Counted from the stretch's first letter, positions 7,888 through 15,760 are shown. The stretch is 64,000 nt of DNA from Geothrix oryzisoli (GCF_022808865.1 NZ_JAKZLB010000004.1:124001-188000); one strand, 5' to 3'. Program-made: numbers and translations. Notes: generated from the letters alone by a model not told the origin.

Positions 7888-8301
7888 TCAATGAGCAGTT
7901 GTAGATGGGACAAGATGGACTCGAATTGTGATGTGAGAATTGGCCGGTAGCTTGAGCCGATGAGACTGAAGTGAATAATTGGTTTTGCCTACACTACCTA
8001 CACTAATTGAGTATTGACCTGGATATAAAGAACCTTCGGAATACCGGGTACTCTCGTAAGTTCTCAAGGAGCGTGGCCAGTCATTTATTGGAGTGATAAT
8101 GATGACCATATCTGGTAGCAATTCACCATTAGGGTCTACCGAGGTAATCTCGAGCGAAGCTAGGCCATCGTTCCTGTTGATAATTTCGGTAGAGATCTCG
8201 AATGCACTAGCTGAATTCACAACGGTGGCTGTTGGTGTGCTGCAGTCCAAGGTACTCAAAAGAAGAATTGCAATGAAGCAGATGGATTTCTTTGCGCTCA
8301 T
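7888..8301 (-). CDS. Cassette gene I: small lipoprotein with an Ig/carboxypeptidase-regulatory-like fold
   Basis: 137 residues. The start ATG at 8301 lies 5 nt after the GTTAGGC boundary core, so there is no room for a normal ribosome-binding site. The signal sequence MSAKKSICFIAILLLSTLDC ends with a lipobox-type Cys at residue 20. The mature domain has alternating strands (LASLEITSVDPNGELLPD, LYPGQYSISVGSVGK, HITIRVHLVP) like the carboxypeptidase regulatory-like beta sandwich. It is the most AT-rich gene in the window (well below 50% GC by eye), with codon use unlike its neighbours, indicating recent acquisition. Role unknown. Confidence 0.68.
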   Translation of the reverse strand: MSAKKSICFIAILLLSTLDCSTPTATVVNSASAFEISTEIINRNDGLASLEITSVDPNGELLPDMVIIITPINDWPRSLRTYESTRYSEGSLYPGQYSISVGSVGKTNYSLQSHRLKLPANSHITIRVHLVPSTTAH

Positions 8302-8522
8302 TGGTTGCCTAACCTTGGATTAGACGACTCAACCCATCACGGAGCCCGTCGCCAGATTATGGATGTAGGAACGATACCCACATTGGTGACCACCGGGTCC
8401 TTTCCCCGCTGAACGGAGGCAAAACCTGGGGCGAACGGGGACTCCCCGCCCCTCGGATGGCGCGGGAACATGGATTACCCTGCTGCGCGGCCGCCATCTT
8501 CAGGGGGTTCAGACTCCGCCGC
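8302..8522. other. Junction between the cassette cluster and lpxB
   Basis: Contains the boundary core GTTAGGC (minus, 8313-8307). To its right, no second attC core and no intI-like coding sequence is visible before lpxB, so the cluster appears to abut the chromosome directly here. A GC-rich hairpin (CGGGG-ACT-CCCCG, 8436-8448) could terminate lpxB transcription, but it lacks a T-run on the minus strand. Confidence 0.5.
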
Positions 8523-9656
8523 TCAGGCCTGGAGCTTCCCCAGCAGGTCCTCGGCCACGCGGCCCGCGGCTCCCGGCTCGCCCAGGTGGCCGCGCACCTC
8601 ACCCAGCTCGGCGCGGACGCGACGGGCGGTGCCGGGGTCCAGCAGGCGGGCCAGCTCCACGCCCAGCCGCTCGGGGTTCACCTCGCCCTGCAGCAGCTCG
8701 GGGGCCACCTCGCGGCGGGCCACCACATTGGCGAGGCCGAAGAGGGGGACCTTCACGATGCGGCGGGCCATCTGGTAGGTGAGGGCGTTCAGCTTGTAGA
8801 CGATGGCGAAGGGGGTGCCCAGCAGGGCGGTCTCCAGGGTGGCGGTGCCGGAGGCCACCAGAGCCGCGTCCGCGTAGGCCCGGGCGGCGTAGGGGCGGTC
8901 CTGCACGAGCGTCACTGGGGCGTCCCCCAGATGGGCGCGCACGAAGGCGGGGTCCAGCGTGGGGGCCACGGGCAGCGCCCACTGCACCTCGGGCCGGGCC
9001 GTGCGCCAGCGCCTGGCCAGCTCCGCCATGGGCGGCAGCAGGCGCTCGATCTCCCCCCTGCGGCTGCCGGGCAGCAGGGCCACCAGGGGCTGCGCGGGAT
9101 CGAGGCCGGTCTCGGCGAAGAAGGCGGCGCGGTCGCACTCGGGCTTCACCACCTCCACCAGGGGATGGCCCACGAAGCGGGCATCCACGGGGTAGCCGCG
9201 GAACAGCTCCGGCTCGAAGTCGAAGAGGCAGTAGAGGGTGTTCAGCACCGTGCCCAGCTCGGGGATGCGCCCCTTCTTCCAGGCCCACACCTGGGGGCAC
9301 ACATACTGGTGCAGCGTCACGGCGGGCAGCTGCTTCCGCAGGGCCTTGGCCAGCCGCAGGTTGAAGCCCGGGTAGTCGATGAGCAGGGCGCCGGCGACCG
9401 CCTCCTCCGCCGCGGCGGCGAGGATGGCCTTGAAGAGCCGGTTCAGGCGCGGCAGGTGCTTGATGACCTCCACGAAGCCCACGACAGCGAGATCCTTCAC
9501 GTCCGCCAGCTTGCGGTCCAGGAAAGGCGTCATGCGCGGGCCGCCGACGCCGATGATCCGCAGGTCGGGACGGCGCGCCTTCAGCTCGCGCAGCAGCTCC
9601 GCGCCATGCAGGTCGCCGGAGTCCTCGCCCGCGATGACGAGCAGGGTCGGGGTCAC
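8523..9656 (-). CDS. lpxB: Lipid-A-disaccharide synthase
   Basis: 377 residues (E. coli LpxB has 382). The GTG start at 9656 overlaps the upstream stop in GTGA and has AAGGGGGG 7 nt before it. It opens TPTLLVIAGEDSGDLHGAEL, the conserved N-terminus. GVGGPRM, HQYVCPQVWAWKKGR and DYPGFNLRLAK are further LpxB signatures, and SGTATLETAL forms the UDP-sugar site. It joins UDP-2,3-diacylglucosamine and lipid X to make the lipid A disaccharide at the inner face of the membrane, so the cell makes lipid A. It is translationally coupled to the upstream gene of unknown function. Confidence 0.95.
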   Translation of the reverse strand: MTPTLLVIAGEDSGDLHGAELLRELKARRPDLRIIGVGGPRMTPFLDRKLADVKDLAVVGFVEVIKHLPRLNRLFKAILAAAAEEAVAGALLIDYPGFNLRLAKALRKQLPAVTLHQYVCPQVWAWKKGRIPELGTVLNTLYCLFDFEPELFRGYPVDARFVGHPLVEVVKPECDRAAFFAETGLDPAQPLVALLPGSRRGEIERLLPPMAELARRWRTARPEVQWALPVAPTLDPAFVRAHLGDAPVTLVQDRPYAARAYADAALVASGTATLETALLGTPFAIVYKLNALTYQMARRIVKVPLFGLANVVARREVAPELLQGEVNPERLGVELARLLDPGTARRVRAELGEVRGHLGEPGAAGRVAEDLLGKLQA

Positions 9657-10339
9657 GCGTGGCCCCCCTTGCGCTCCAGGTGCCGCCCGAACATCACGCT
9701 GTCGTCGGGGACCACGGGGCGGCCCAGGGCCGTGGCGGGCATCTCCGCGGGGAAGAGCACCGGCGGATGGGCGGCCTCCAGCGCCGCGGCCTGGGCGCGG
9801 AAGGTGGCGGGCTCCGCGGCGGGCAGGGCCATGTCCCAGCGGTAGCCGAGCCTCTGGAGGGCGCTCAGGTCCGAGCCCGGCTCGCAGACGCCGCACCAGA
9901 GGCGGTCCGCCAGCAGCTCGGGATCCGTGGTGCCGGGATGCCAGCAGTAGCCCACGGCCTCGGCCCGGGCCTGCCGCAGCAGCTCCACCACTTCGGCCTC
10001 GGCCCCGCCCTCGATCCGCAGGGCCAGCTTCACGCCGCGGCCGCTGGTGGCCTCCAGCAGGGTCTCGAGGTGGCCCAGCAGGCGGAAGCCGCCCTCCCGG
10101 TTCTGCGGGCGGGCCGCGGGCAGGATGAGGAAATCCGGGGCCAGCGCCGCATGGAGCGCCGCCAGGGCCTCTTCCACGGGGGCCTGGCCGGGCAGGTCGA
10201 TGGCGTGGACCGCCAGTCCCCGGCGGACGGCGGCCGGCCAGTCCGGATGCAGCTGGCCCTCCCACCGCAGGGTCACGGGGGCGAAGGGGAACCAGGACCC
10301 GGGATCAAAACTGGATGGAATCTGGGGCACGAACCGCAT
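9653..10339 (-). CDS. Conserved hypothetical protein coupled to lpxB
   Basis: 228 residues from the ATG at 10339 (MRFVPQIPSS). An ATG at 10384 would add 15 residues but would overlap the divergent DUF2203 gene. Neither start has a good Shine-Dalgarno sequence. The sequence alternates helices and strands (FLILPAARPQNREGGFRLLG, VKLALRIEGGAEAEVVELL, AVGYCWHPGTTDPELL), suggestive of a TIM-barrel of the sugar-phosphate isomerase kind, but no catalytic motif is recognised. The 4-bp GTGA overlap with lpxB implies co-expression and perhaps a role in lipid A or envelope synthesis; that is inference from position only. Confidence 0.6.
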   Translation of the reverse strand: MRFVPQIPSSFDPGSWFPFAPVTLRWEGQLHPDWPAAVRRGLAVHAIDLPGQAPVEEALAALHAALAPDFLILPAARPQNREGGFRLLGHLETLLEATSGRGVKLALRIEGGAEAEVVELLRQARAEAVGYCWHPGTTDPELLADRLWCGVCEPGSDLSALQRLGYRWDMALPAAEPATFRAQAAALEAAHPPVLFPAEMPATALGRPVVPDDSVMFGRHLERKGGHA

Positions 10340-10367
10340 CGGCTTATCATGGAGCAATGGAGGCGCC

Positions 10368-10730
10368 ATGGGCCGCATTTTCACCCTCGACGAAGCCCGG
10401 GCCCTGATGCCGCAAGTGAAGGCGGTGACGGAACCTGTCTACACACTGGCCGCGAGTCTCGCCGAAGAGCTCAGCCATGCGGAGGAAGTGCCCGACGATG
10501 TCCGGGCCGAGGAACTCCGCGAACGCCTGCAGACCCTGGTCGAATCCTGGCAGGAGAGCATGCAGGACCTCGAGGCCGACGTGAAGGGCCTGTGGCTCGT
10601 GGATTTCGATTCCGGCGACGGCTACTGGTGCTGGGCCTACCCCGAGGAGACCCTCGACCACTGGCACAGCTACGAAGGCGGCTTCCGTTCCCGCGTGCCC
10701 GCCGACCAGCGGCCGGGCGTGCAGGCCTGA
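10368..10730 (+). CDS. DUF2203 family protein
   Basis: 120 residues. The ATG at 10368 has GGAGG 4 nt upstream. It starts GRIFTLDEARALMPQVKAVT, the conserved opening of DUF2203. A predicted helical region follows, then VKGLWLVDFDSGDGYWCWAYPEE and HWHSYEGGFRSR, the conserved C-terminal segment of that family. Function is unknown in all members I know of. It is followed after 4 bp by the alkyltransferase-like gene, with which it probably forms an operon. Confidence 0.8.
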   Translation: MGRIFTLDEARALMPQVKAVTEPVYTLAASLAEELSHAEEVPDDVRAEELRERLQTLVESWQESMQDLEADVKGLWLVDFDSGDGYWCWAYPEETLDHWHSYEGGFRSRVPADQRPGVQA

Positions 10731-10734
10731 GCGC

Positions 10735-11142
10735 ATGCCCAAGCCCAGACCCGCGAAGCGCATCGAACCCATGGCCCCGCCCCGCGACTTCCGCGCGGCG
10801 GTGCTGGCGGTGGTGGCGCGGATCCCCAAGGGCAGCCTGGCCTCGTACGGCCAGGTGGCCCTGCTGGCGGGGTTCCCCCAGCGCCCGCGCCAGGTGGGCA
10901 TGGTGCTGTCGGGCCTGCCCGAGGGCACCGACCTGCCCTGGCACCGCGTGGTGAACACCCGGGGCTATGTGCCGAGCCGGGGCCGCTGGTGGGGGGCCTT
11001 CGAGCAGATCACCCGCCTCCGCGACGAAGGCATCGAGGTGGACGACCAGGGCAACCTGGACCTGGAGGCCCACCGCTGGGACGGCTTGGACCGGAAGCCG
11101 AAGGCCGCCCCCAGACGCCCCGGGACCCGGAACAAGGCCTGA
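10735..11142 (+). CDS. atl: Alkyltransferase-like (ATL) DNA lesion-binding protein
   Basis: 135 residues. It has the MGMT C-terminal DNA-binding fold: RIPKGSLASYGQVALLAG contains the helix-turn-helix with the arginine-finger region, and the active-site motif PCHRV of true O6-alkylguanine transferases reads PWHRVVN. Trp in place of the acceptor Cys is the hallmark of ATL proteins, which bind alkylated guanine without repairing it and hand it to nucleotide excision repair. The C-terminus (about residues 115-135) is basic and probably disordered. It sits 4 bp after the DUF2203 gene; no other repair gene is adjacent. Confidence 0.85.
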   Translation: MPKPRPAKRIEPMAPPRDFRAAVLAVVARIPKGSLASYGQVALLAGFPQRPRQVGMVLSGLPEGTDLPWHRVVNTRGYVPSRGRWWGAFEQITRLRDEGIEVDDQGNLDLEAHRWDGLDRKPKAAPRRPGTRNKA

Positions 11143-11217
11143 TTCCGCCGCCTTCCGGGGCCGCCCGCCCCGCCGGACCGGGGCCCGCTCAGGTACACTG
11201 GAGGGGCGGAGGGCTCC

Positions 11218-11454
11218 ATGAAGGTGCGCGTGTCGGTACAGTTGAAGCCGGGGATCCTGGATCCCCAGGGCAAGGCGGTGGAGCAGGGTCTGCACGGTTT
11301 CGGCTTCGAGGTGGAGCATGTCCGCATCGGCCGGCTCATCGAGCTGGACATTCCGGGCGCCGATCCGGCCGAGGTGAAGGCCAGGGCCCAGGCCATGTGC
11401 GACAAGCTGCTGGTCAATCCCGTGATGGAGAAGGCCTCCATCGAGGTGCTGTGA
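11218..11454 (+). CDS. purS: Phosphoribosylformylglycinamidine synthase subunit PurS
   Basis: 78 residues, the normal length. MKVRVSVQLKPGILDPQGKAV is the canonical PurS start, and IELDIPGAD is the second conserved strand. PurS bridges PurQ and PurL in the three-part FGAM synthase, step four of purine synthesis. It overlaps purQ by one base in TGATG, so the two are translationally coupled. purL is not adjacent but lies about 5 kb away on the opposite strand. Confidence 0.93.
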   Translation: MKVRVSVQLKPGILDPQGKAVEQGLHGFGFEVEHVRIGRLIELDIPGADPAEVKARAQAMCDKLLVNPVMEKASIEVL

Positions 11455-12152
11455 TGCGGGTGGCGGTGCCGATCTTCCCGGGCTCCAACTGCGACCACGA
11501 CGCCCTCCACGCCTGCGGCACGGTGATGGGCTGGGAGACGATCCCCGTCTGGCACCAGGAGGCGCGGCTGCCGGAAGGCACGGAGCTGGTCTTCGTTCCC
11601 GGCGGCTTCAGCTATGGCGACTACCTGCGCTGCGGCGCCATCGCGGCCCTGGCGCCGATCATGGCGGACGTGAAGCGCCACGCGGACAACGGCGGCCTGG
11701 TGCTGGGCGTGTGCAACGGCTTCCAGATCCTCTGCGAGGCCCAGCTGCTGCCCGGCGCCCTGCTGCGCAACGAATCCCTGCGCTTCATCCACGCGGACGT
11801 CCACCTGCGGGTGGAGCGGGCCGACCTGCCCTTCACCCAGGCCATGAAGGCCGGCGAGGTGTTCCGGGTGCCCATCGCCCACGCCGAGGGCAACTTCACG
11901 CTGGACCCCGCCGACCTGGCGGACTTGGAGGCCCGCGGCGGTGTCGCCTTCCGCTACTGCTCGGCCCAGGGCGAGATCGGCGAGGACCATGTCCCCAACG
12001 GCGCCATGAACGGCATCGCGGGGATCGTGAACCTCCAGGGCAATGTGCTGGGCATGATGCCCCACCCCGAGCGGGCCGTGGATCCCAAGCTGGGCCCCAC
12101 GGGCGGCCTGGGCGTGTTCCGGAGCCTGGCGGCGGCCTTCAGCAAGGTGTGA
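11454..12152 (+). CDS. purQ: Phosphoribosylformylglycinamidine synthase glutaminase subunit PurQ
   Basis: 232 residues, close to the usual 225-230. Class I glutamine amidotransferase: nucleophile Cys87 in LGVCNGFQ, and His204 and Glu206 in MMPHPER complete the triad. The N-terminal FPGSNCDHD and GGFSYGDYLRCGAIA are PurQ signatures. It releases ammonia from glutamine and feeds it to PurL through the PurS-bridged complex. The start overlaps the purS stop by one base. Confidence 0.95.
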   Translation: MRVAVPIFPGSNCDHDALHACGTVMGWETIPVWHQEARLPEGTELVFVPGGFSYGDYLRCGAIAALAPIMADVKRHADNGGLVLGVCNGFQILCEAQLLPGALLRNESLRFIHADVHLRVERADLPFTQAMKAGEVFRVPIAHAEGNFTLDPADLADLEARGGVAFRYCSAQGEIGEDHVPNGAMNGIAGIVNLQGNVLGMMPHPERAVDPKLGPTGGLGVFRSLAAAFSKV

Positions 12153-12278
12153 TGCGGGCCTTCCGGGGATCCTGGAAAAAAAAACAGCCTTGGCTTGTGA
12201 AAATTTCATGCCTTGCAAAAAGATTTCCTGTCATCCTTCCGGATAGCCCCGATGGGCATGCCTGTTTATTCCTGAGCC

Positions 12279-13136
12279 ATGAGCGAACCTGAAGCCAAAA
12301 ACCTCCAAACTTATACCAGCGGCCCCCTCCGCCTGGCTGTCCTCAAGCGGGATCCCGTGCCCGCCAAGCTGCTGCCCGCGCGGGATGCGTGGACCCTGCT
12401 GCAGCCCACCCACGCGGTGCGCGTCTGCACCAGCGAGGACCGCGAGGAGGGCGTCATCCGCTCGGGCGACCTGGCCCTGCTGCTGCCGGGCTTCGGCCAC
12501 ACCCTGAAGCGCCACCACGCGAACGCGCCCTTCGGCTTCACGGCGCTGTTCATGGAGGGGCCCTTCCCGGAGCCGCTGCTGTCCTCGCTGCAGAACCCGC
12601 CGCGGAAGTGGCAGGAGTCCAGCTTCGCCGTGCTGCGCAGCCTCAGCCTCAAGCAGCTGTTCAGCATCTTCACCCAGGAGCTGGCGAATCCCGACGGTGT
12701 GCAGCTCATGACCCGCGAGCTGTTCCTCATCCTGCTGGGCGCCGAGCTGTCGCGCCTGACGGAGAAGGAGGACCGGGGCCGCTTCCCCTACCGCCTGAAC
12801 CGCTCGACCCTGCAGCTGGTGCTGGACCACATGGAGGTCCACATCGGCTCCAAGAACAGCGTGCCCGAGCTGGCCACCATGGCCCGCTGCACGCCGGACC
12901 ACTTCATCCGCCTCTTCCGCGAAGCCACCAGCACCACGCCCCACCAGTACCTCATCGAGCGCCGCCTTCAGCGCGCCGTCACCCTGCTGGCCAACGGCGA
13001 GCGGCCCAGCGACGTGGCGAAGATCCTCGGCTTCTACGACGCCAGCGCCTTCACCCGCGCCTTCAAGCGCCGCTTCGGCGTCCCCCCCAGCGAGTACGCG
13101 CAGGAAGCCTACGACCGGCAGTTCCCCAAGAAGTAG
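12279..13136 (+). CDS. AraC/XylS-family transcriptional regulator
   Basis: 285 residues. The N-terminal 150 residues form a cupin-like sensory region (SGDLALLLPGFGHTLKRHH). The C-terminal 100 residues carry the two helix-turn-helix motifs of the AraC family: VPELATMARCTPDHFIRLF with TPHQYLIERRL, then PSDVAKILGFYDASAFTRAF with FGVPPSEY. There is no Shine-Dalgarno sequence. The upstream 100 bp (12170-12265) is unusually A/T-rich and likely holds the promoter; TTTATT lies 8 nt before the ATG. Its target is unclear, since the gene stands alone between purQ and a convergent gene. Confidence 0.88.
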   Translation: MSEPEAKNLQTYTSGPLRLAVLKRDPVPAKLLPARDAWTLLQPTHAVRVCTSEDREEGVIRSGDLALLLPGFGHTLKRHHANAPFGFTALFMEGPFPEPLLSSLQNPPRKWQESSFAVLRSLSLKQLFSIFTQELANPDGVQLMTRELFLILLGAELSRLTEKEDRGRFPYRLNRSTLQLVLDHMEVHIGSKNSVPELATMARCTPDHFIRLFREATSTTPHQYLIERRLQRAVTLLANGERPSDVAKILGFYDASAFTRAFKRRFGVPPSEYAQEAYDRQFPKK

Positions 13137-13149
13137 GGCGAAGCCCCTG

Positions 13150-13187
13150 CAAAGGAAAAGGGCGCCGGTCGGCGCCCTTTTCCTTTG
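13150..13187. terminator. Bidirectional intrinsic terminator
   Basis: A perfect 17-bp stem (13150-13166 with 13171-13187) and a 4-nt loop. The outer part of each arm is rich in A on one side and T on the other, so it can act in both directions. It sits between the AraC gene and the convergent Lys/Ala-rich gene ending at 13201. Confidence 0.88.
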
Positions 13188-13200
13188 CTTGGACAACAGC

Positions 13201-13557
13201 CTACTTGGTGACCTTCTCGGTCACGGTCTTGGCCTTCTCCGCACCCTTGGTGGTGCCCTTCTTGGACTTGGCCTTGGCCTTGCTGGTCCCGGACTTGGCG
13301 GCGCCTTCACCCTTGGCGGTGGCGGCCTTCACCTTGTCCCCGGCGACGGGAACCGCGCCGGCCTTGGCATCCGCCTTGGCCTTGGCGTCCGCGGCCTTTT
13401 TGTCAGCCTTGGACTTGGCCTCATCCGCCTTGGTGTCCACCTTGGCCTGGCCCTTGTCCACGGCCGCATTCGCGGCGCCCTTCAGATCATCCTTGCTGGG
13501 AACCTGGGCCGCGATCGCCAGCGAAGCACCCAGCATCAAACACAGAACCACTTTCAT
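13201..13557 (-). CDS. Exported Lys/Ala-rich low-complexity protein
   Basis: 118 residues. A signal peptide (MKVVLCLMLGASLAIAAQ) is followed by an almost pure Ala/Lys/Asp helical region (residues 20-70, pattern DAKAKADAKA) and a Lys-rich tail resembling histone H1 or bacterial lysine-rich surface proteins. The start has GGGAGGTTCC upstream. It forms a pair with the next minus-strand gene of similar composition. No catalytic motif. Possibly a periplasmic or cell-wall-associated structural protein; that is inference. Confidence 0.65.
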   Translation of the reverse strand: MKVVLCLMLGASLAIAAQVPSKDDLKGAANAAVDKGQAKVDTKADEAKSKADKKAADAKAKADAKAGAVPVAGDKVKAATAKGEGAAKSGTSKAKAKSKKGTTKGAEKAKTVTEKVTK

Positions 13558-13596
13558 CGGAACCTCCCTTGAGAATTGAGGACTGAAGAGTGCCCG

Positions 13597-14100
13597 CTAG
13601 GGCTTGCACACCTTGCAGGCCTTGTAGCCGGCCTTGTCGGCTTCCGCGGCGGAGGCGAAGGCGACCTTGTTCGACTCCTTCATCTTCCCGGCCAGCTTGC
13701 AGTCGGCGCGGTGGTAGATCTTGGAGTCCTTGTTGGCCACGATGGCCGTGGCCACAGCCGCGGCCTTGGGGGCGGCGGACTTGGCAGCGGCCGCGGCGGC
13801 TGCGGGGGCCGGGGCGGGCTTCGCGGCAGCGGCTGGGGCGGGCGCAGGCGCGGGCTTGGCGGCAGCAGCCGGCGCGGGGGCGGGCGCAGCCTTGGCGGCC
13901 GGAGCGAGAGCCGGCTTCGCGGCGGCGGCCTTGGCCTCGGCGGCCTTCTTCTTCTCATCGGCCTTCTTGGCCTTCTTCTCGGCCTTCTTGTCGGCTTTCA
14001 GCTCAGCGGCGGTCTTGGGCTCGGCGGGCTTGGTCTTGGGTTCCTGGGCCACGGCCACCAGCGAGGCGGCGAGAAGGAGGGCGAACAGGGTGCGGTTCAT
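13597..14100 (-). CDS. Exported Lys/Ala/Pro-rich protein with C-terminal Ada-type zinc-binding domain
   Basis: 167 residues. The ATG at 14100 has AAGGAG 5 nt upstream. A signal peptide (MNRTLFALLLAASLVAVAQ) leads into a Lys/Ala coiled region and then Ala-Pro repeats (APAPAAAAKPAPAP). The last 45 residues form a compact domain, KIYHRADCKLAGKM to AGYKACKVCKP, with the Cys-x-Cys spacing of the Ada metal-binding domain. That domain is also used in secreted or periplasmic proteins as a structural zinc site. Probably surface- or periplasm-located. The low-complexity linker is the kind that varies in length between strains. Confidence 0.75.
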   Translation of the reverse strand: MNRTLFALLLAASLVAVAQEPKTKPAEPKTAAELKADKKAEKKAKKADEKKKAAEAKAAAAKPALAPAAKAAPAPAPAAAAKPAPAPAPAAAAKPAPAPAAAAAAAKSAAPKAAAVATAIVANKDSKIYHRADCKLAGKMKESNKVAFASAAEADKAGYKACKVCKP

Positions 14101-14149
14101 GGGGTCTCCTTGAAATGGAACATCAGGGTGGTCTTCGGTCCCCGCCCTG

Positions 14150-15760
14150 TCAACGCGTGACGCGGCAGGAAGGTGCGAAGCGGGGTGGGCGGCGGGCCCT
14201 GGAGGCCTGCTCGAAGGCATAGGCCAGCTTCAGGAGGGTGCCCTCCTGCCAGGGGGCGGAGACGAAGGAGAGCCCCACGGGCAGCCCCGAGGCGAAACCC
14301 GCGGGCACGGTGATGTGCGGGCAGCCCGCCACGGCGGCGGGGCTCGAGAAGCTGAGGCTGGAGCTGTCGCCGTTGAGGTGGTCGATGAGCCAGGCGGGCC
14401 CACCCGTGGGGGCCACCAGAGCCTGGGCCGCGTGCTTCTCCAGCAGGTCCAGGATGTCCTTCCGGGCCTGGGCGCAGGTCTCCAGGGCCTTCCGGTAGGC
14501 GGGATCCGTCAGCGGCCCCTTGGCCTGGGCCTGCGCGAGGAGCTCCTGGCCGAAGAAAGGCATCTCCCGCGCCTTCTCCCGCTCGTCGAAGGTCATGAGG
14601 CCCGCCAGATCCTTCACCGCGCCACCCCGGCCGCCCAGGTAGGCATTGAGGCCCGCCTTGAACTCGTAGAGCAGCACCTCGAACTCGGCCTCGTCGTAGG
14701 CGGCGGTCTTCAGCTCCACCTCCACGAGCACGGCCCCCTGGGCTTTGAGCAGGTCCAGGGCGGGCTGGATGACGGCGTCCACATGGGCATGCACGCCCAG
14801 GAGGTTCTTCACCACCGCGAGCCGCGCGCCCTTGAGGCCCTCCGCGGCGAGGAACTGGGTGTAGTCCTTCTCCCGGTGGGCGGCGGGGGCGCCGGTGGCG
14901 GCATCCTTCGGATCGGCGCCAGCCAGCGCGTTCAGCAGGAGCGCCGCGTCGCGCACGGTCCGCGCCATGGGCCCGGCCGTGTCCTGGGTGCTGGAGATGG
15001 GGATGATGCCGCTGCGGCTCACCAGCCCCACCGTGGGTTTCAGGCCCACGAGGCCGTTGGCGTTGCCGGGGCTCACGATGGAGCCGTCGGTCTCGGTGCC
15101 CACGGCCACGGCGCAGAGGCTGGCCGCGGTGGCGGCTCCGGAGCCCGAGCTGGAGCCGCTGGGGCTGCGGTCCAGGGCGTAGGGGTTCCGCGTCTGCCCG
15201 CCCCGGCCGCTCCAGCCGCTGCTGCTGCGCGTGGAGCGGAAGTTCGCCCACTCGCTGAGGTTCGTCTTGCCCAGGATCACGGCGCCGGCCTCGCGCAGCC
15301 GCCTGACCACGAAGGCGTCCTCCTTCGGGGCCGGGGCCCCGGCCAGCGCCAGCGACCCGGCCGTGGTCTTCATGGCGTCCGCCGAATCGAGGTTGTCCTT
15401 GATGAGCACGGGGATGCCGTGGAGGGGGCCGCGCACCCGCCCGGCCTTCCGCTCCGCATCAAGGGCCTTCGCGATGGCCAGCGCATCGGGGTTCAGCTCG
15501 ATGACCGAGTTCAGCTTCGGGCCCGCCTGGTCCAGGGCCCGGATGCGCGCCTGGTAGCGCTTCACCAGTTCCACGGCCGTCCAGTGCCCCGCCGCCATGC
15601 CGGCCTGGAGGCCATCCACCGTGGCCTCCTGCAGCACCAGGGCCTTGGCGCCGGAAGCGGCTTTCAGGTCGCCCCCCACCAGCGCCGCGGCGCCCGTGGC
15701 CAAACCCGCGCCCAGGAAGGCGCGGCGATCGAAGGTCAGAGCATCGTCTTGCTGCGGCAT
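14150..15760 (-). CDS. Tat-exported amidase (amidase signature family)
   Basis: 536 residues. The N-terminus DRRAFLGAGLATGAAALVGG is a twin-arginine signal. The Ser-cisSer-Lys triad is visible: Lys121 in VLIKDN, the cis-Ser in GSSSGSG (202-208) and the nucleophile Ser227 in TETDGSIVS. The length suits secreted family members (peptide amidase or GatA-like hydrolases) rather than GatA itself, and no gatB or gatC is nearby. It hydrolyses an amide bond in the periplasm; the substrate is unknown. GGGGAA lies 7 nt before the start. Confidence 0.88.
   Translation of the reverse strand: MPQQDDALTFDRRAFLGAGLATGAAALVGGDLKAASGAKALVLQEATVDGLQAGMAAGHWTAVELVKRYQARIRALDQAGPKLNSVIELNPDALAIAKALDAERKAGRVRGPLHGIPVLIKDNLDSADAMKTTAGSLALAGAPAPKEDAFVVRRLREAGAVILGKTNLSEWANFRSTRSSSGWSGRGGQTRNPYALDRSPSGSSSGSGAATAASLCAVAVGTETDGSIVSPGNANGLVGLKPTVGLVSRSGIIPISSTQDTAGPMARTVRDAALLLNALAGADPKDAATGAPAAHREKDYTQFLAAEGLKGARLAVVKNLLGVHAHVDAVIQPALDLLKAQGAVLVEVELKTAAYDEAEFEVLLYEFKAGLNAYLGGRGGAVKDLAGLMTFDEREKAREMPFFGQELLAQAQAKGPLTDPAYRKALETCAQARKDILDLLEKHAAQALVAPTGGPAWLIDHLNGDSSSLSFSSPAAVAGCPHITVPAGFASGLPVGLSFVSAPWQEGTLLKLAYAFEQASRARRPPRFAPSCRVTR

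Larger units (their letters stand above)
6000..8313 (-). mobile_element. Integron-type gene cassette cluster without integrase (CALIN-like), four cassettes
   Basis: Four small minus-strand genes (8301-7888, 7725-7348, 7188-6817, 6623-6129) are each followed within 2-14 bp by a related 122-128 bp element. These elements have attC layout: a GCCTAAC-type core, paired inverted inner arms (CCCCGCCTGC/GCAGGCGGGG), a variable centre and a GTTRRRY-type core. A further intact GTTAGGC lies at 8313-8307 (minus), 5 nt before the first gene, and marks the entry boundary. The genes are clearly AT-richer than the flanks. No integrase gene (intI) is present within the window, which fits the CALIN category. 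Established: integron cassettes are one ORF plus attC, inserted in one orientation. Inference: these cassettes came from an integron elsewhere. Confidence 0.85.

Noticed and set aside
5900-8600. Possible integron integrase (intI) or transposase beside the cassette cluster
   Set aside because: No frame on either strand in this interval or its flanks shows tyrosine-recombinase (R..H..R..Y) or DDE features. The flanks are a lipoprotein gene and lpxB.
8523-10265. 580-codon frame that would fuse lpxB to an N-terminal extension
   Set aside because: The extension is a shifted reading of the coupled upstream gene. LpxB homology begins exactly at the GTG at 9656, which has a good ribosome-binding site.
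14097-15251. Frames of 300-500 codons antisense to or shifted within the amidase
   Set aside because: Their translations are Arg/Gly/Pro-rich without motifs, while the 536-codon frame carries the full amidase triad and Tat signal.
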